Shown piece after piece: positions 24,168 through 36,088 of a stretch of DNA of 64,000 nt. How positions within the stretch are numbered: the first letter of the stretch is position 1; each line of letters starts with the position of its first letter. A program made the translations under genes and the position numbers. Source of the stretch: Phyto melanocephala (Eukaryota > Arthropoda > Insecta > Diptera > Rhinophoridae); assembly GCA_941918925.1 (NCBI GenBank), contig OW799233.1:83954055-84018054 (forward strand), read 5' to 3'. Below the pieces are notes generated by a model, which was given only the letters and a program-made list of their open reading frames with translations, made no database searches and was not told where the DNA came from.

Positions 24168-24426
24168 TATATATGTAAAACTTAGTTTTATTAAATAAAA
24201 TATTTAGAAACAGAACTAAGAAGAGATACATATGTATGTATGCATATATGTATGTAATTTTTTATGAGACCGAAATTCAAAAAATATTTGTATTTTGTAT
24301 CTGTATTTTGTATTTGAAATACACAGCTTAAAAGTATTTGTATTTTGTATTTGAAAAACATCAAGGTGTGTATTTTGCCCAGCCCTGCCTACAATTAACA
24401 TCGTGTATTACTGTTGGACCACCCTT

Positions 24427-24871
24427 TATGTACGCACGTAACAGAGAGTTTAGATTATGTTAAAATTTTAAAGGAATTTAAGTTAAGTTCGCATTTTGAA
24501 AAAACATTTTGCGCGACTTGCACTTGATTTCTGACCTTGTCAACCATACAAAAGATTGCAACTAAATAAAAAAAATACAAATTTCGAAATAACTTAAAAC
24601 ATATTTGTCTCGACATTTTATTAAATTAAATATTATATTATTATTATATTATATTATTATATTAAATATTTTAATTAAATAAATAGAAATTCACTATAAA
24701 AAAAATTTGGTAAAAGGCGGCAAAAGAACAAACATTAAACAATAAAAAAAACTACGTGACCTTTTGCAATGACTTTCGTTAGCAACACATATCCGTTTCA
24801 TCATCTCTTATTGTTGTTCATTTAAATTACTATTTTTCTTCTTCAAGTATCTCAAACTATTGCTTAATAAA
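24427..24871. other. Non-coding AT-rich stretch
   Basis: Contains an ATTATATTATT tandem tract near 24630-24670. No coding region. Confidence 0.55.
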
Positions 24872-25132
24872 ACAAGTAAGAGTGCTATATTCCGACCGTG
24901 CCAAGTCTTATATACCCTTCACAAAGTGTACTCATGCAATAACAATTGTATTCGCTTCAAAACATCCCATTGTAAAATTATAAATTGAGACTGACGGGCA
25001 TTGCTTAATTGACTCTCCAATTCATAAGCTTTCATAAAATATATACTTTATGGGGTCGGTAATGAAAATTGTAGAAATTTCACACGGAATGACAAACCTA
25101 TATATACCCTTACACTCACTGTGAAGGGTATA
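24872..25132 (-). mobile_element. INE-like element, A subfamily, short copy A2
   Basis: The left edge ACAAGTAAGAGTGCTATATT plus the decayed hairpin TTCCGACCGTGCCAAG is the 3' end. The right edge GTGAAGGGTATA is the 5' end. At 261 bp it lacks the GTCY microsatellite, the T/A block and the TTG repeat of A1, so it is an internal-deletion copy. It keeps the conserved words TATACTTTATGGGGTCGG and AATTGTAGAAATTTC. Confidence 0.75.
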
Positions 25133-28100
25133 AAAATTACTTCAATTTTATAGGAATCACAAAATAAATGATGATCAAAAAAATAAAATGTGTGTGTGTG
25201 TTTTTTTTATTTTGCAACCAGTTGAAATTAATTAAAATTTCAAGTCACACAAAGTTTCTCCGAAATACAATAAGACAAAACAAGCAAGAAGAATAAAAGT
25301 CACAGAAATAGAAAACGCCAAACTGGACTAAAGGTTTCATGTTTAAAAGTGAGTGAGATGTGTGTGTGTGTATTGCTGAATGTGCCTTATGTATGTCTGT
25401 CGGTATTTGTATGTTAGTATGTCATAAAATATGGTATTATATTTAAATTATACGTGCAAAAACCAGGTATGTCTTTACTCCAGTAATACATGAGAAAAAA
25501 CTACACACAATTTGCCAAAATTTAAAAATTTTACGAAGGTAATTCATCAAAATGCAAATCTGGTTGTTTAAAATAAAATAAATGAATTTAAAAATGCTAC
25601 CGCAACACTGTGGTACTCGAATGAGCAACACGGTTAAAATTTTAAAGTTGTTTAAGTCATTTTATGTTAAATTGAAAAATTACCCAGTTGATGCAAGTTT
25701 GAGTTAAGCTCATTATATAAATTGTGTATAATTTTGGTTTACAGCCAAAGGTTTTAATTTTTTTGGGCTTACGTGGTTATGCCTTCACCTTAAATTCAAG
25801 GACTCGTACACTTTGCAACCACCGCGATTACAGGGCGGATTCCATATTTAAAACTTTATTTCTTTTTTCTTAATTTCATATGTAATGCTGCAGAGAATGT
25901 AACGATCCTGCGTGTTTCACTCGTTTGATCGAAATAAAACGTACGAAATCGAAAAACCAAATTAAAACATAGATTCCTATACAACTGTAAGTAATTATAT
26001 CTAAATTGATTTTTTTTTATTTTTAATGCTTTTAATAAAATGCTCATGTGTTGTGTGAGTTATTTTGCTATTCATTTATTATTTTAAGTGTCTGTAGTAT
26101 TTATGACTTATCACAGATCATGCTACCACGAATCATGTAATTTTTTTATTTTATTGTTTGTGTGTTTTTTTTTAATTTTGTAGATGTTGTTATAATTAAC
26201 GTGTCGGCAAAGTCGTTAAATTAAAAGGAAATTACTTTAAATACAAATACAAAAACGAAATAAAAAAGAAACAAAATTATGCTTGTCGTACTTGTTTGTT
26301 TATAGTTTGTCATTTATAAATGGTTGTCATATCTCTGTTATTTTTTTAAAATAAATTTGCACGTTTTACTAAAAAATACCCTAAAGAAATTTTAACTAAA
26401 TTGTTATTTTTGTGTGGTCCCTTATGACATTGAAATTTAAAGAAAAGGTTAAAAAATTATATAATTTTTAGGACTTACATAAGTCAATGCAAATTAACAG
26501 CAGTACTGTTTACTACAAAATATTTATAAAGGACATTTAAGTATTGTGTTATAACAATCAAAACTATAACAGTGTTACGTTGTTTTTACCAGTAGTTGAG
26601 TTAAGGGTGCATTACAAATTCTGTTAATCCTACGCACTGTTAGATAAGTCCTGTTTTTTTTATTTTATTTTTGTATTTACTACTTATTTATCGTATTTAC
26701 ATTGTTACTTAAGCAAAGGCTTCTTATAGCTTTTAGCGGGTTTTTGTCTTGGGTCGGTTTATGAGAAAGGACATTTGATATTTAATGCATAATATTGGCG
26801 GTAGAGGCACTATTGTACAATATAAAATAATATAAATTGTAATGAAATAGAAGAAAGAAAGTAGAAAGTAAAGGCCATTCCTTTGATATAAATATAAATG
26901 AGTCATCAGCTTGGTAAACTTTCAAGAAATTCGGAAACGCGTCGCTTTTGTTGCTACGACAATGCTTCAAGTAAAGCTCTATTTCTAATATGGCTAAAAG
27001 CTCTAAACGGTTTAAATGAATTATACCAGTAAAGCTTTTAATTTATTGTACAATTAAGCTTTGAGAAGCTTTTTGTATTAAGTAGTTGACTGAACCATAA
27101 TTTAAAAATTTGTAAAGCTTTCAATGAAAGTTTATACAAAGCTTATATAAATTTGCAATGGCATAGTAACATATTCTGCTAAAATTATTTATTTTTATAT
27201 TTTCGTAATTTTTCTCAACAACTATTATTAATTTATCAAAAATGAATAAAACCTTAACAGAAATGCTCGAGTTATAAAAAATATAACTGTGGTTATAAAA
27301 ATTTATATAAAAATTCATACTTCAAAAGTCATTTTTTTATTTCCACTTATTTGACACTTTCCCAGCTTTTAATGTCAAGACACATCAAAACTGTTGACAA
27401 AAAAAAAGGAAAAAAGTCTATTCAGACCCATATAAAGTCTGCAGAAAAAAAGGTAATCGTTTCCAACCAATTTAATGTTGCCCTAAAAGAAGCAGAAGCA
27501 GTCGTAATCCTAAACCACAATAAAAACGTTTGTGACAAAAGAAATATCTCCTGAAAAGCATTACAACAAACACTAAAAGAACACAAAGACTGTATACTAG
27601 TTCGATATTGAAAAAGAACTAAAAGCAAAAGACAATCAGGCAAATGCATAAAACAGACACATTTCGATTATATTCATTTGCGCTATTGCTGCGCTGAAAA
27701 CGTACCACCATGTACAGCAACTATTCAATTTATAAAATTCGGTTTTTCACAAGATTTGTTAGCTTTAAACTTAAAAAACCTACACAGTGGTAAGTGTTAG
27801 TATGGTTAGTTAGTGGAAGGTCTTGTAGCAAATTGAGAAAGATATTGTAAGTAAAATATGTTTAACTTTTATTGTACCTTAATTTAGTGATGCCTGTTAT
27901 TTAATGGCAAAAGGGCCTAGGTTTACCTAAATTTTAATTTAAAATTTTTTTTCAATCCCTAGAAATTTCATCATTGTCTATAGGCTTATATAGCGTAGGG
28001 TGTCTAAGATTCTTCATGACCTAAAGTAACTTTTAAATTATTTTATACTTTAGTTCACATTCGTTAAAGTTGCTGTTGAGCGGTGTTTTGCAAAACTCCC

Positions 28101-29251
28101 TCGTTAAACGGATTATTACGACAGAGTATGAAGTAGTTTTCTGTTTATTTTTTTTTTTTTGGCTTTTTACCTTTTCTCACAACAGTTCACAATGTTTCAA
28201 AGTTAATTCGTTTGTCTAAGCTTTAGCAATTTAACAGAGCTTTTTATTTTTCGATTATAAAGGATGCCGTCCTTTTATGTTTGTTGGCTGGCAGTTACTG
28301 TTTGGTTAAGTTTTGTTTTGAAATTCTATTTTGCAAAAGAGTGACACATGTATGCAGTTGGTTCGACACCATGTACACACGTTTTCACAGCAAAGAGTGT
28401 TAATTGTGTCGGTGTTTATTATTATTATTTTTTATTTTTGCAGAATTTGTTTTACTTGCTTTTTTATTTTTGTATCGAGAATATGAGAACAATATGAAAA
28501 CAATTGACACTACAAAAGACAACTTTTGTAAATTGTGTTATTTTGGTGTTTGTGTGCAATTTCTGCCAGAGTAGGGCAATAAACTAAAGGAAAACAAAAG
28601 TCTCTAATAGCCATGTTGTTAAATAATTATTAAGCAGTTTTTCCAGATCTTCAAAGGAATTGATTAGTTACAAAATTCAATTAATTGTTATTTACAAAAT
28701 GTTTAAAAAAATAAACATTAGCCGTTTAACTCTTATTTCCCCTAATATCCTGCAAAGATTTGTTGTCTTTAATGTGGTTTTAATACCTTCACTAAGGACT
28801 TTCTTTGTCGATTCGACAATGTATAAGATTTATAAATCGGTTTCAATTATTATTAATTTATATATTTAACTCTTTGCTAAGTTAAAATCAGAAAATAATA
28901 TTAAAGAAATTTTAGTTCGATTTAGTTTCTATATTTTATTAATAACAATGTAATATTCAAATCATTAAATTTTAGTTAATGAATACATTTTTTATGTGAA
29001 GCATACATTTTTTTTAGCGAATCATGTTGTCATTTTTTTTATGTAAAACTATTACAAATCTGAATAAATTTTTTTAAAGGGCCACTGCTGGTTAAAAATG
29101 TGTCATTTCCTACAAAGATTTTACGGTGCGTAGTAACGTATTGATTAAATGACAAAAATGTTACATTGACATTAAAATAAAATGAAAATGAGTTAATAAT
29201 ATTCGTAAATAAATATAAAATATAATAATTATTAGTTTCTCTGACCTTTTT
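25133..29251. other. Non-coding AT-rich stretch
   Basis: No exon or transposon end is recognised, apart from the AAGCTT cluster listed separately. TG runs occur at 25187-25204 and 25358-25371, and poly(T) tracts near 28147-28160. Confidence 0.55.
27032..27144. repeat. Cluster of AAGCTT words
   Basis: AAGCTT occurs five times in 113 bp (27032, 27056, 27066, 27115, 27139), each in a (T/A)AAGCTTT-like setting, with further AAAGCTC words just upstream. This could be a degenerate tandem array. Confidence 0.5.
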
Positions 29252-29530
29252 ATAATAATATATAATAGTTTTTTAAGCTTAAGGTCTTTTCAATAATAAA
29301 AATTTTTTGGTTTTATTTTATATTATTTGATCAATATTTCGCTACCTCTTTGTGTAGCATCATCAGGATACGAGTTTTTTATTATCTATATATTTGTTTT
29401 TTGTTGGTTTAGTGTCTTGATATTTGTTATTTTATAAATTTATAGTTTGATTAACAGATTGAAAAACCAAAAAATTAATATTATTGAAAAGACCTTAAGC
29501 TTAAAAAACTATTATATATAAAATATAATA
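29252..29530. repeat. Inverted-repeat element carrying a hammerhead-like motif
   Basis: The left arm ATATAATAGTTTTTTAAGCT then TAAGGTCTTTTCAATAATA continues to AATTTTTTGG (to about 29312). The right arm (29461-29520) mirrors it almost perfectly, about 60 bp per arm. The ~150-bp loop contains the hammerhead-like motif at 29337-29366. No target duplication is evident and nothing is coded. The layout recalls Penelope-like retroelement ends, which can lie in inverted orientation and carry hammerhead ribozymes; that link is inference. Confidence 0.6.
29337..29366 (-). ncRNA. Hammerhead-ribozyme-like motif, copy 1
   Basis: On the minus strand the sequence is CTGATGA, T, GCTAC, loop ACAAAGAG, GTAGC, GAAA. 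That is the conserved CUGANGA box, a perfect 5-bp stem II and the GAAA box. Downstream TATT...AATA could form a short stem III. A one-base U bulge before stem II departs from the ideal. A related motif is at 58425-58454. No stem I is obvious, so this may be a degenerate relic. Confidence 0.4.
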
Positions 29531-30331
29531 TTAAAAAAAAAAATTAAAAATATTGTAAAAAAAGATTATAAATAAATTTAAATTAATTTAAATATGAAAT
29601 TTTTACAGTTTATATACGTTTGACTGCACAATTACGCAATAACTGACATGAATGCAGTTGACTTATTTGGTTTAATTAGTTGAATTTAAGGACAAAAGGT
29701 ACTCTGTACAAGTCAAATAAATAAATACAATAAATTAATACATAAATAAATAAGACTTTTTATAAGGCTGTTATAAATTTGTACCTCCTTCTGTATATTT
29801 TTTAAATATTAAATAGATCTTTTAAACTAATATGCACAACGTATTTTGTTTGAAATGATTTCTGTAATTTAAAATACATGTTAAAGACTAGGAAGAAAAT
29901 CTTTGAAATTTCATTCTAAATATTCTTTTTTATACCCATGACAGACATACAAATATAGGCATAAACTAGTTTGTTCGATGGTTTAATTCAAATTTAAGTT
30001 GACAGACACTCAATGCCATTACTTAAAATTAGAATCTGGAAGTAAAGATTATTGGTTTTTCTTTATTGTAACTACACTTTGTACCTAAAGGTGATCGACC
30101 AGCTAAGTTTAAGCTTCAATTACCTTTAACTTTTAACGTTAGGTTTATATCCTATAAAAAATTATATTAAAGATCAATTATTTATCTTCTTTTTTTCCAG
30201 TTTTTTAAAACAACAAATAAATTTTTTTCAATATTATGATAGAATATTTAATAGTTTTTATTTACTGATTTTTGGAAACTTTTCGCGTACTAAATATACT
30301 ATGGTACGTTTGGTTACAAAGATATATAAAA
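29531..30331. other. Non-coding AT-rich stretch
   Basis: No coding region. TTTTTTATACCCATGACAGAC near 29928 looks like an INE-like 5' end, but nothing downstream supports it. Confidence 0.5.
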
Positions 30332-31070
30332 ACAAGTAACAGTGCTATATTCGGCCGTGCCGAATCTTATATACCCTTCACAACGTGTAGTCATGCTATA
30401 ACAATTGTTTGTATCACCATTCATCCCATATAAAATACGTGCATATGTATATACTGGTTAGAATATATGTGGCATCGAATCCTAGCTGAGCCAAAAAAAA
30501 ATTTATTTTGTTTTATTTAATATATTATTTATATTTTATTATTTTTTTATATTTTTTTTAAATTTTTTTAAAAATTTTTTTTAGAAAAATTTTTAAAAAA
30601 TTTTTTAAAATTTTTTTTTTAATTTTTTTAAAAATTTTTTTTTGTAGTTTTTTTTTATTATTTTTTTCTTATTTTTAATATTTTTTTTTTGTAATTTTTT
30701 TGTTTGGTATGTTTTTTACATGTATGTATGTATGTATGTTGTTGTTGTAATTGTGAAAAAAAACGAGGTGGTCGTGGTTTTTTGCTCATATCTCAGAAAG
30801 TTATGGGGCGATTGTGCTGAATTTCAATAGGGATTCATTCCTGGATATTTCCAAGAGATTGATACCATGTACAGATCTGAGGAACATATAGTTGCTTCTA
30901 AAAGTTGATTTCAACCAACACACGGACAGACGGGCAGACGGACAGACGGACAGACGGTCAGGGCTTAATCGACTCCTCTATTCATAAGCTTTCAGAAAAT
31001 ATATACTTTATGGGGTCGCAAATGAAAATTGTAGAAATTACAAACGGAATGACAAAGCTATATATACCCT
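30332..31070 (-). mobile_element. INE-like element, A subfamily, copy A3 (left half of a head-to-head pair)
   Basis: The left edge ACAAGTAACAGTGCTATATT and hairpin ATTCGGCCGTGCCGAAT are the 3' end and are identical to A1 over the hairpin. The body follows A1 through the T/A block (30500-30710), (ATGT)n and TTG repeats, and the ACGGACAGACGG core (30930-30955). On the right, CTATATATACCCTTTTT (to about 31074) runs straight into the 5' hairpin of A4, so the two elements share one terminal palindrome. Non-coding; the frame at 30905-31108 is a translation of the GTCY repeat. Confidence 0.8.
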
Positions 31071-31940
31071 TTTTATACCCTTCACACAGTGAAAAAGGGT
31101 ATATATAGGTTTGTTATTCCGTGTGAAATTTCTACAATTTTCATTTCCGACCCCATAAAGTATATATTTTCTGAAAGCTTATGAATAGAGGAGTCGATTA
31201 AGCGCTGTCAGTCTGTCCGTCTGTCCGTCTGTATGTGTGTATGTTGAAATCAACTTTTTAAAATTTTTTTTTTGTAGTTTTTTTTATTATTTTTTTCTTA
31301 TTTTTAATATTTTTTTTTTCTGTAATTTTTTTTTGTTTGGTATGTTTTTTACATGTATCTATGTATGTATGTTGTTGTTGTAATTGTGAAAAAAAAAGAG
31401 GTGGTCGTGGTATTTTGCTCATATCTCAGAAAGTTATTGGGCGATTGTGCTAAATTTCAATACCGATTCATTCCTGGATATTTCCAAGAGATTGATACCA
31501 TATACAGATCTGAGGAACATATAGTTGCTTCTAAAAGTTGATTTCAACCAACACACGGACAGACGGGCAGACGGACAGACGGACAGACGGTCAGGGCTTA
31601 ATCGACTCCTCTATTCATAAGCTTTCAGAAAATATATACTTTATGGGGTCGGAAATGAAAATTGTAGAAATTACAAACGGATAACAAAGCTATATATACC
31701 CTTGTGCACCACAGGTGAAGGGTATAAAAATAATAAAATATAAATAATATATTAAATAAAATAAAATAAAATTTTTTTGGCTCAGCTGGGATTCGATGCC
31801 ACATTTATTCTAACGTGTACGTATGCACGTATTTTATATGAGATGAATGGTGATACAAACAATTGTTATTGCATGACTACACGTTGTGAAGGGTATATAA
31901 GATTCGGCACGGCCGAATATAGCACTGTTACTTGTTTTTG
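31071..31940 (+). mobile_element. INE-like element, copy A4 (right half of the head-to-head pair), internally rearranged
   Basis: The plus-strand 5' end is TTTTATACCCTTCACACAG, with hairpin AAAAAGGGTATATATAG, followed by the GTCTGTCCGTCTGTCCGTCT core to about 31256. The 3' end is at 31725-31940: the TTGGCTCAGCTGGGATTCG block, TATAAGATTCGGCACGGCCG hairpin and terminal GCACTGTTACTTGTTTTT. Between them lies a segment in the opposite orientation (31257-31724), so the element's own middle is replaced by an inverted A-type piece. The last ~200 bp are an inverted copy of the first ~200 bp of A3. Confidence 0.75.
31257..31724 (-). mobile_element. Inverted A-subfamily fragment inside A4
   Basis: From the T/A block (TTTTGTAGTTTTTTTTATTA) through AGAGGTGGTCGTGG and the ACGGACAGACGG core to a complete 5' end, CACCACAGGTGAAGGGTATA, it follows the right two thirds of A1 and A3 in minus orientation. 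Its ending matches A1 (1499-1522) rather than A3, so it probably came from an A1-like source. Confidence 0.7.
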
Positions 31941-32244
31941 AGTGTATTTAAATTATTATTAGACTCTTATCAACTTAAGCGACTTGTATTGTACTTGTAG
32001 CTTTGGTTACTTTTATATCAATAAAGCAAATTTTAAAATTCGGAATCTCCAAGTGGCGTTCTTGTCGATTTTTTTAATGTAAACGTTCGTACATATGCTT
32101 AAAAATCTTCGCTCTTTAAGCGTTCACGTTTTTTTCTAGAACTAGTGGACCAATTTTCACATTATTTTTAATTGTTTACTTTGTTTTGATTGGTTTGGGT
32201 AATTCTGGACTCTGATAGGTATTTTTCTATTAAAGGCAAACTCA
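31941..32244. other. Short non-coding spacer
   Basis: AT-rich, nothing recognised. Confidence 0.5.
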
Positions 32245-32458
32245 TTTTATACCCTTCACACAGTGAAAAAGGGTATACTTATGTATGTATATAGGTTTGT
32301 CATTCCGTGTGAAATTTCTACAATTTTCACATCCGACCCCATAAAGTATATATTTTCTGAAAGCTTATGAATAAAGAAGTCGATTAAGCCTTGTCAATAT
32401 GTCCGTCTGTCTGTCTGTCTAACCGTTTGTCCGTGTGTATGTTGAAATCAACTTTTTC
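32245..32458 (+). mobile_element. INE-like 5' fragment, copy A5
   Basis: The 5' end TTTTATACCCTTCACACAG with its hairpin partner AAAAAGGGTATA is followed by CCGACCCCATAAAGTATATA and the GTCCGTCTGTCTGTCTGTCT core. Similarity ends after GTTGAAATCAACTTTTTC. The 3' hairpin and ACTTGTTT end are missing, so it is a 3'-truncated copy. Confidence 0.75.
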
Positions 32459-35400
32459 GTATCAAATCATTTTACATCTCGCTTCTCTAAAAGTTATTAC
32501 TTTTTTGGTGGAGATATAATTTGTTTGCAAGATCTCAGTAGTACATATTAAAAAAGGTATTCCACTAAAGACTCTTTAAAGCTCTTTAGTTCATTCTATT
32601 TAGAACGCTCATATGTATATTATCTTTACATATACTATGTATATGAAAAAAAGTTTTACTAACGGGGACACGTTTTTTGTACAAACTTGATTTAAACTTT
32701 AGTTAGTAAAGCTTTCGCAAAAGGTTTTATTTTATCACAATAAATTCTTTATTGGTTTGAGCGGGTCATTTGTAATTAATATGCATCGCTTAGTTTGGGT
32801 AATTAAAATTAAATTTGTTTTGGTTTTATTGCTTCTGTCTTCACGCACACTCACAATAAACGAACAAACGATTAAAGTTGCAACCCGCTAACAAATCGGA
32901 CTGCTAAAGCAAGTTAGTGTGTATAAGTATTCATAAACCCCACTATAAAAGCTTATCAATTTAATAGATTTGTTTTCTTCGTTTAATTGCAAATGTTGTT
33001 GTAACTGTATGTGACTGATTGCGATCAATGAGTTGCTTTACTGATCGTATGGTCAATTGTTAATAATTGTGCATTTGTGTTCAATATTAGAAATACTAAA
33101 TGAACGACTGATTGACTGAGTGAGTGAATGCAATTAATCAAATTTCGACATGTGCATATTAAACAAAAAATAATGAAAAAAAACAATTAACAATATGTGT
33201 TGTCTTATCAACACTTTGATAGTGGCTTCTTGAATTAAGCATTCATTTCCATTTTGGTTTTACGCCACAACAATTACAACTACTAGCAAACATACACTTT
33301 TATCGTATAATTTATAATATTTTAATATTTTTTTTTATCGATTGCAGTTTTCGAAAAAATCGTGCTAGGTATGATATATTGAATTTATATTGATGGAGAT
33401 TGCAGAGAGATTTTGATTTGAATAAGTGTTTTTTATTGTATTTAACAATCCATTAGTTGACACAACGACATTTAATGGTTTTGGCGCTTAAATTACTGTT
33501 TGTGCTTTAAATATATAATTTATGTTTGTAACGTTTGTTAAAAAAAAACAACGTAAAAATTATAAATTAATAAAAAAGTAATATTTTTCACAGTGGGTGG
33601 TCTTGGTCATATTCGTATTCATAAATATAAATTTGTTTTACAGTTTAATTTCTTTTGGGTATATTAATGGCTCTTAGCTTTATTAGTGATTGATTGAAAT
33701 GTGATTTATAATACTTCCATGATGTAAAAAATTAAAAAAAAAATTATTTAAATTTATATTGAAAAACGCATTAAACTGGAGGCTATTTTGTTTGGTGTAA
33801 ACTGTTAGAATATTAAGTGAGCTGAGGTAAATTTCAAGGTAAATTTTCCAGCAAAAATTTTTTTATACAAAATTATATCTATTTAATAGCAGGTTAAATA
33901 AAATTATTCACTCTTAGCACTAATAACTTTATGTAGATTGAAATCGTATAAAAATATGTCAGCTGTTGGATTTTTAACAGTTTTAACAGTTTAAAAATTT
34001 AAATTTTTGTAAAAAGATTATCTAATTTTACAAAATAGTCAATTATAATTACGAGTGGATAAATAAAGAATTATTTTTTTAAAATCATTTTCACCAAATA
34101 AATATGTTTGTATGCTTGTATATTCATGCAGCATTTGAACACAAAGGAACTTATGGCATAATTAAAATCTACGTTAGATACATATTTCTGTTAAAAATCA
34201 AATAATTGTGTCTACAAAACAACAGATGGCGCATCCCTTGATATGTTAGTCACGAGTTTGCGCACACATTAAATTAAAAATATTTTGTTTGATTAATATT
34301 CTTATTTGAAACAAAATGGTTGTAGTCTTGAATGAATAGAAAAATAACTGCATATTTGACGTCTTACACACTAAAATACATACATATAAACCATTAAATA
34401 AAAAAAAATAACTTAAAATACATATGTTGATACATATGATATTTGTTAATAATTTTATATTTGATTTTTTTTTATTTTCAGCTTGAATCCACTCTTCAGT
34501 AATTTTAAACAATAATTGGATTACTAGTGTTTAAAATTCATGTGAAATTCTCTTCTGGCTTCCTCTGGCAAAAAGGTAATTTTCTAATCCGAATTTAAAT
34601 TGTATGATTGTTGATTTCTAATTTCCGGTCATACTTTATTGTATTGGAAAAACAGCATGCTAGCAATAACAGCTACAAACAGTATTTGGGAGTTGTATTT
34701 ATGTAAATTTCGTTCGATTACACACTTGAATAAAGACCACTTGAAAAAATACTAAAAAAAAAGTTAAATAGTTAAATATTTTGTTTCTTAAATGACATTT
34801 TTATGTGACATTAAACACAGCTTTAAACGCGTTTTGTTGTTTAATGTTTTAATGTTCAAACGTAGTGTGTACGAAGCCAAGTTTAAAAAAAGACATGAGT
34901 CGGCCAGAAAGACAGTTCAGAGTCAATATATATTTCATGATCTTTTACGACTCTTCTTAAAGAAGATGTTAAAATTTTACATTCAACATTACATATGCAT
35001 AGCTAGACCAATTTATATACACACATACTTATGCATACATACATAAGTACATAAATATGTCCTGGGTTTTAGGCAATAACAACAACTACAAATACAATAA
35101 AGTAATCACATATATTTACATGTACATAAGTATGTTGTATCTATTTCATGTACGTTTATGTTTGTCGTTACAAACAAGACTTTCTTATATGGACAACAAG
35201 AAATGTTGTTCACATAAACAACAACAATTTAATTCTTCACAAAAGACATTTTCATAAAAAAAAAACATAAAACAATAACAAGAATAATACAACTTATAAA
35301 AAAATAATAAATTACCTAAACCAAAAAAAAACTGTATGAGAAATATACCTTTTTATACACTTAAAAAAATAAGATACAATTAGTAAATTATGACACAAAA

Positions 35401-36088
35401 AATGTTTAAGTTTCAAATTGTGGTATAATAACAAAATATTCACTATAATAAATTGGGTACAAAAGCTTAGCCACCAAAATATGTATCACAATCACACGGT
35501 AATAAACTTAAGTATTTAGAATATTTTAAGTACACAGATAAAATAGATTCGTTGTGGCAACCAAATTTGTAATAATAATGTTCCTCAATAAAAAGGGCTC
35601 TTGGAATATTTAATTATATTTACCGTTGATCAAAAACTTTTTAAAAAAACTCATTTTATTCTTTTAATTATTTTATTTATTGCTGTGACGAAAAGTTTTA
35701 TAAACTCATGGACAAATAAATAGAATATTTGTACATTTGAAGACATATTTAAAATTATTAAAAAAAAATTGTGAAGGGATAATTTTTTTTTAATTTTTAT
35801 TTTTTTGTTTTGATTTTTAAAACGGTACTGTATATGAAGTAGTGTTCAAAGAATTCTTAACCCTCGGTACATCTCTTTTGGATTTTTTTTACACATGTAT
35901 ATGTACATAGATATATTGTTAAATTAACAATTGATTTCTTGTCCTGATTAAATTGTTGTATGTTTATGTTTCACCAAATAACATTGTATCTATTTGCTGA
36001 AATATTTTTTAATCTTATTAAATAATTTTTCTTAAATAAATTTTTTTTTTTTTTTATAAATTTACAATTTATGGTATAAGTTCAGTGC

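Larger units (their letters stand above)
22106..24387 (+). mobile_element. hAT transposon with perfect 8-bp target duplication
   Basis: The terminal inverted repeats are CAGGCCTGGGCA on the left and TGCCCAGCCCTG on the right, one mismatch in 12. The flanks are the identical 8-bp target duplication CCTACAAT (22098-22105 and 24388-24395). CAGG-type ends and 8-bp duplications are diagnostic of the hAT superfamily. Both subterminal regions are made of repeated GTATTTGAAATAC and GTATTTTGTATCTG words (22120-22230 and 24280-24360), probably transposase-binding repeats. The transposase is dead (see 22623-23446). A TA microsatellite and a further inverted-repeat insert lie in the right half. Total length 2282 bp. 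Confidence 0.92.
21978..24426. mobile_element. Mariner-type MITE split by a hAT element
   Basis: The left end GAGTGGTGCTATTAAAACG-CACGATGTTA and the right end TAACATCGTG...GGACCACCCTT form an imperfect inverted repeat of about 31 bp sharing GTGGT and CACGATGTTA. TA flanks both ends (21976-21977 and 24427-24428). Without the 2282-bp hAT and one copy of its 8-bp duplication the element would be only about 160 bp. The AAGGGTGG-type end and TA target are typical of mariner derivatives. Confidence 0.65.

Noticed and set aside
29928..29960. TTTTTTATACCCATGACAGAC resembling an INE-like 5' end
   Set aside because: No hairpin partner, no conserved body and no 3' end follow.
30500..30720. Long T/A-only block that could be read as a poly(A) tail of a retroelement
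   Set aside because: It is internal to A3 and also found inside A1, so it is a low-complexity part of the element and not a tail.
30905..31108. Open frame with a TDGQTDRRTDGQ repeat
   Set aside because: Translation of the ACGGACAG (GTCY) microsatellite core of copy A3, not a protein.
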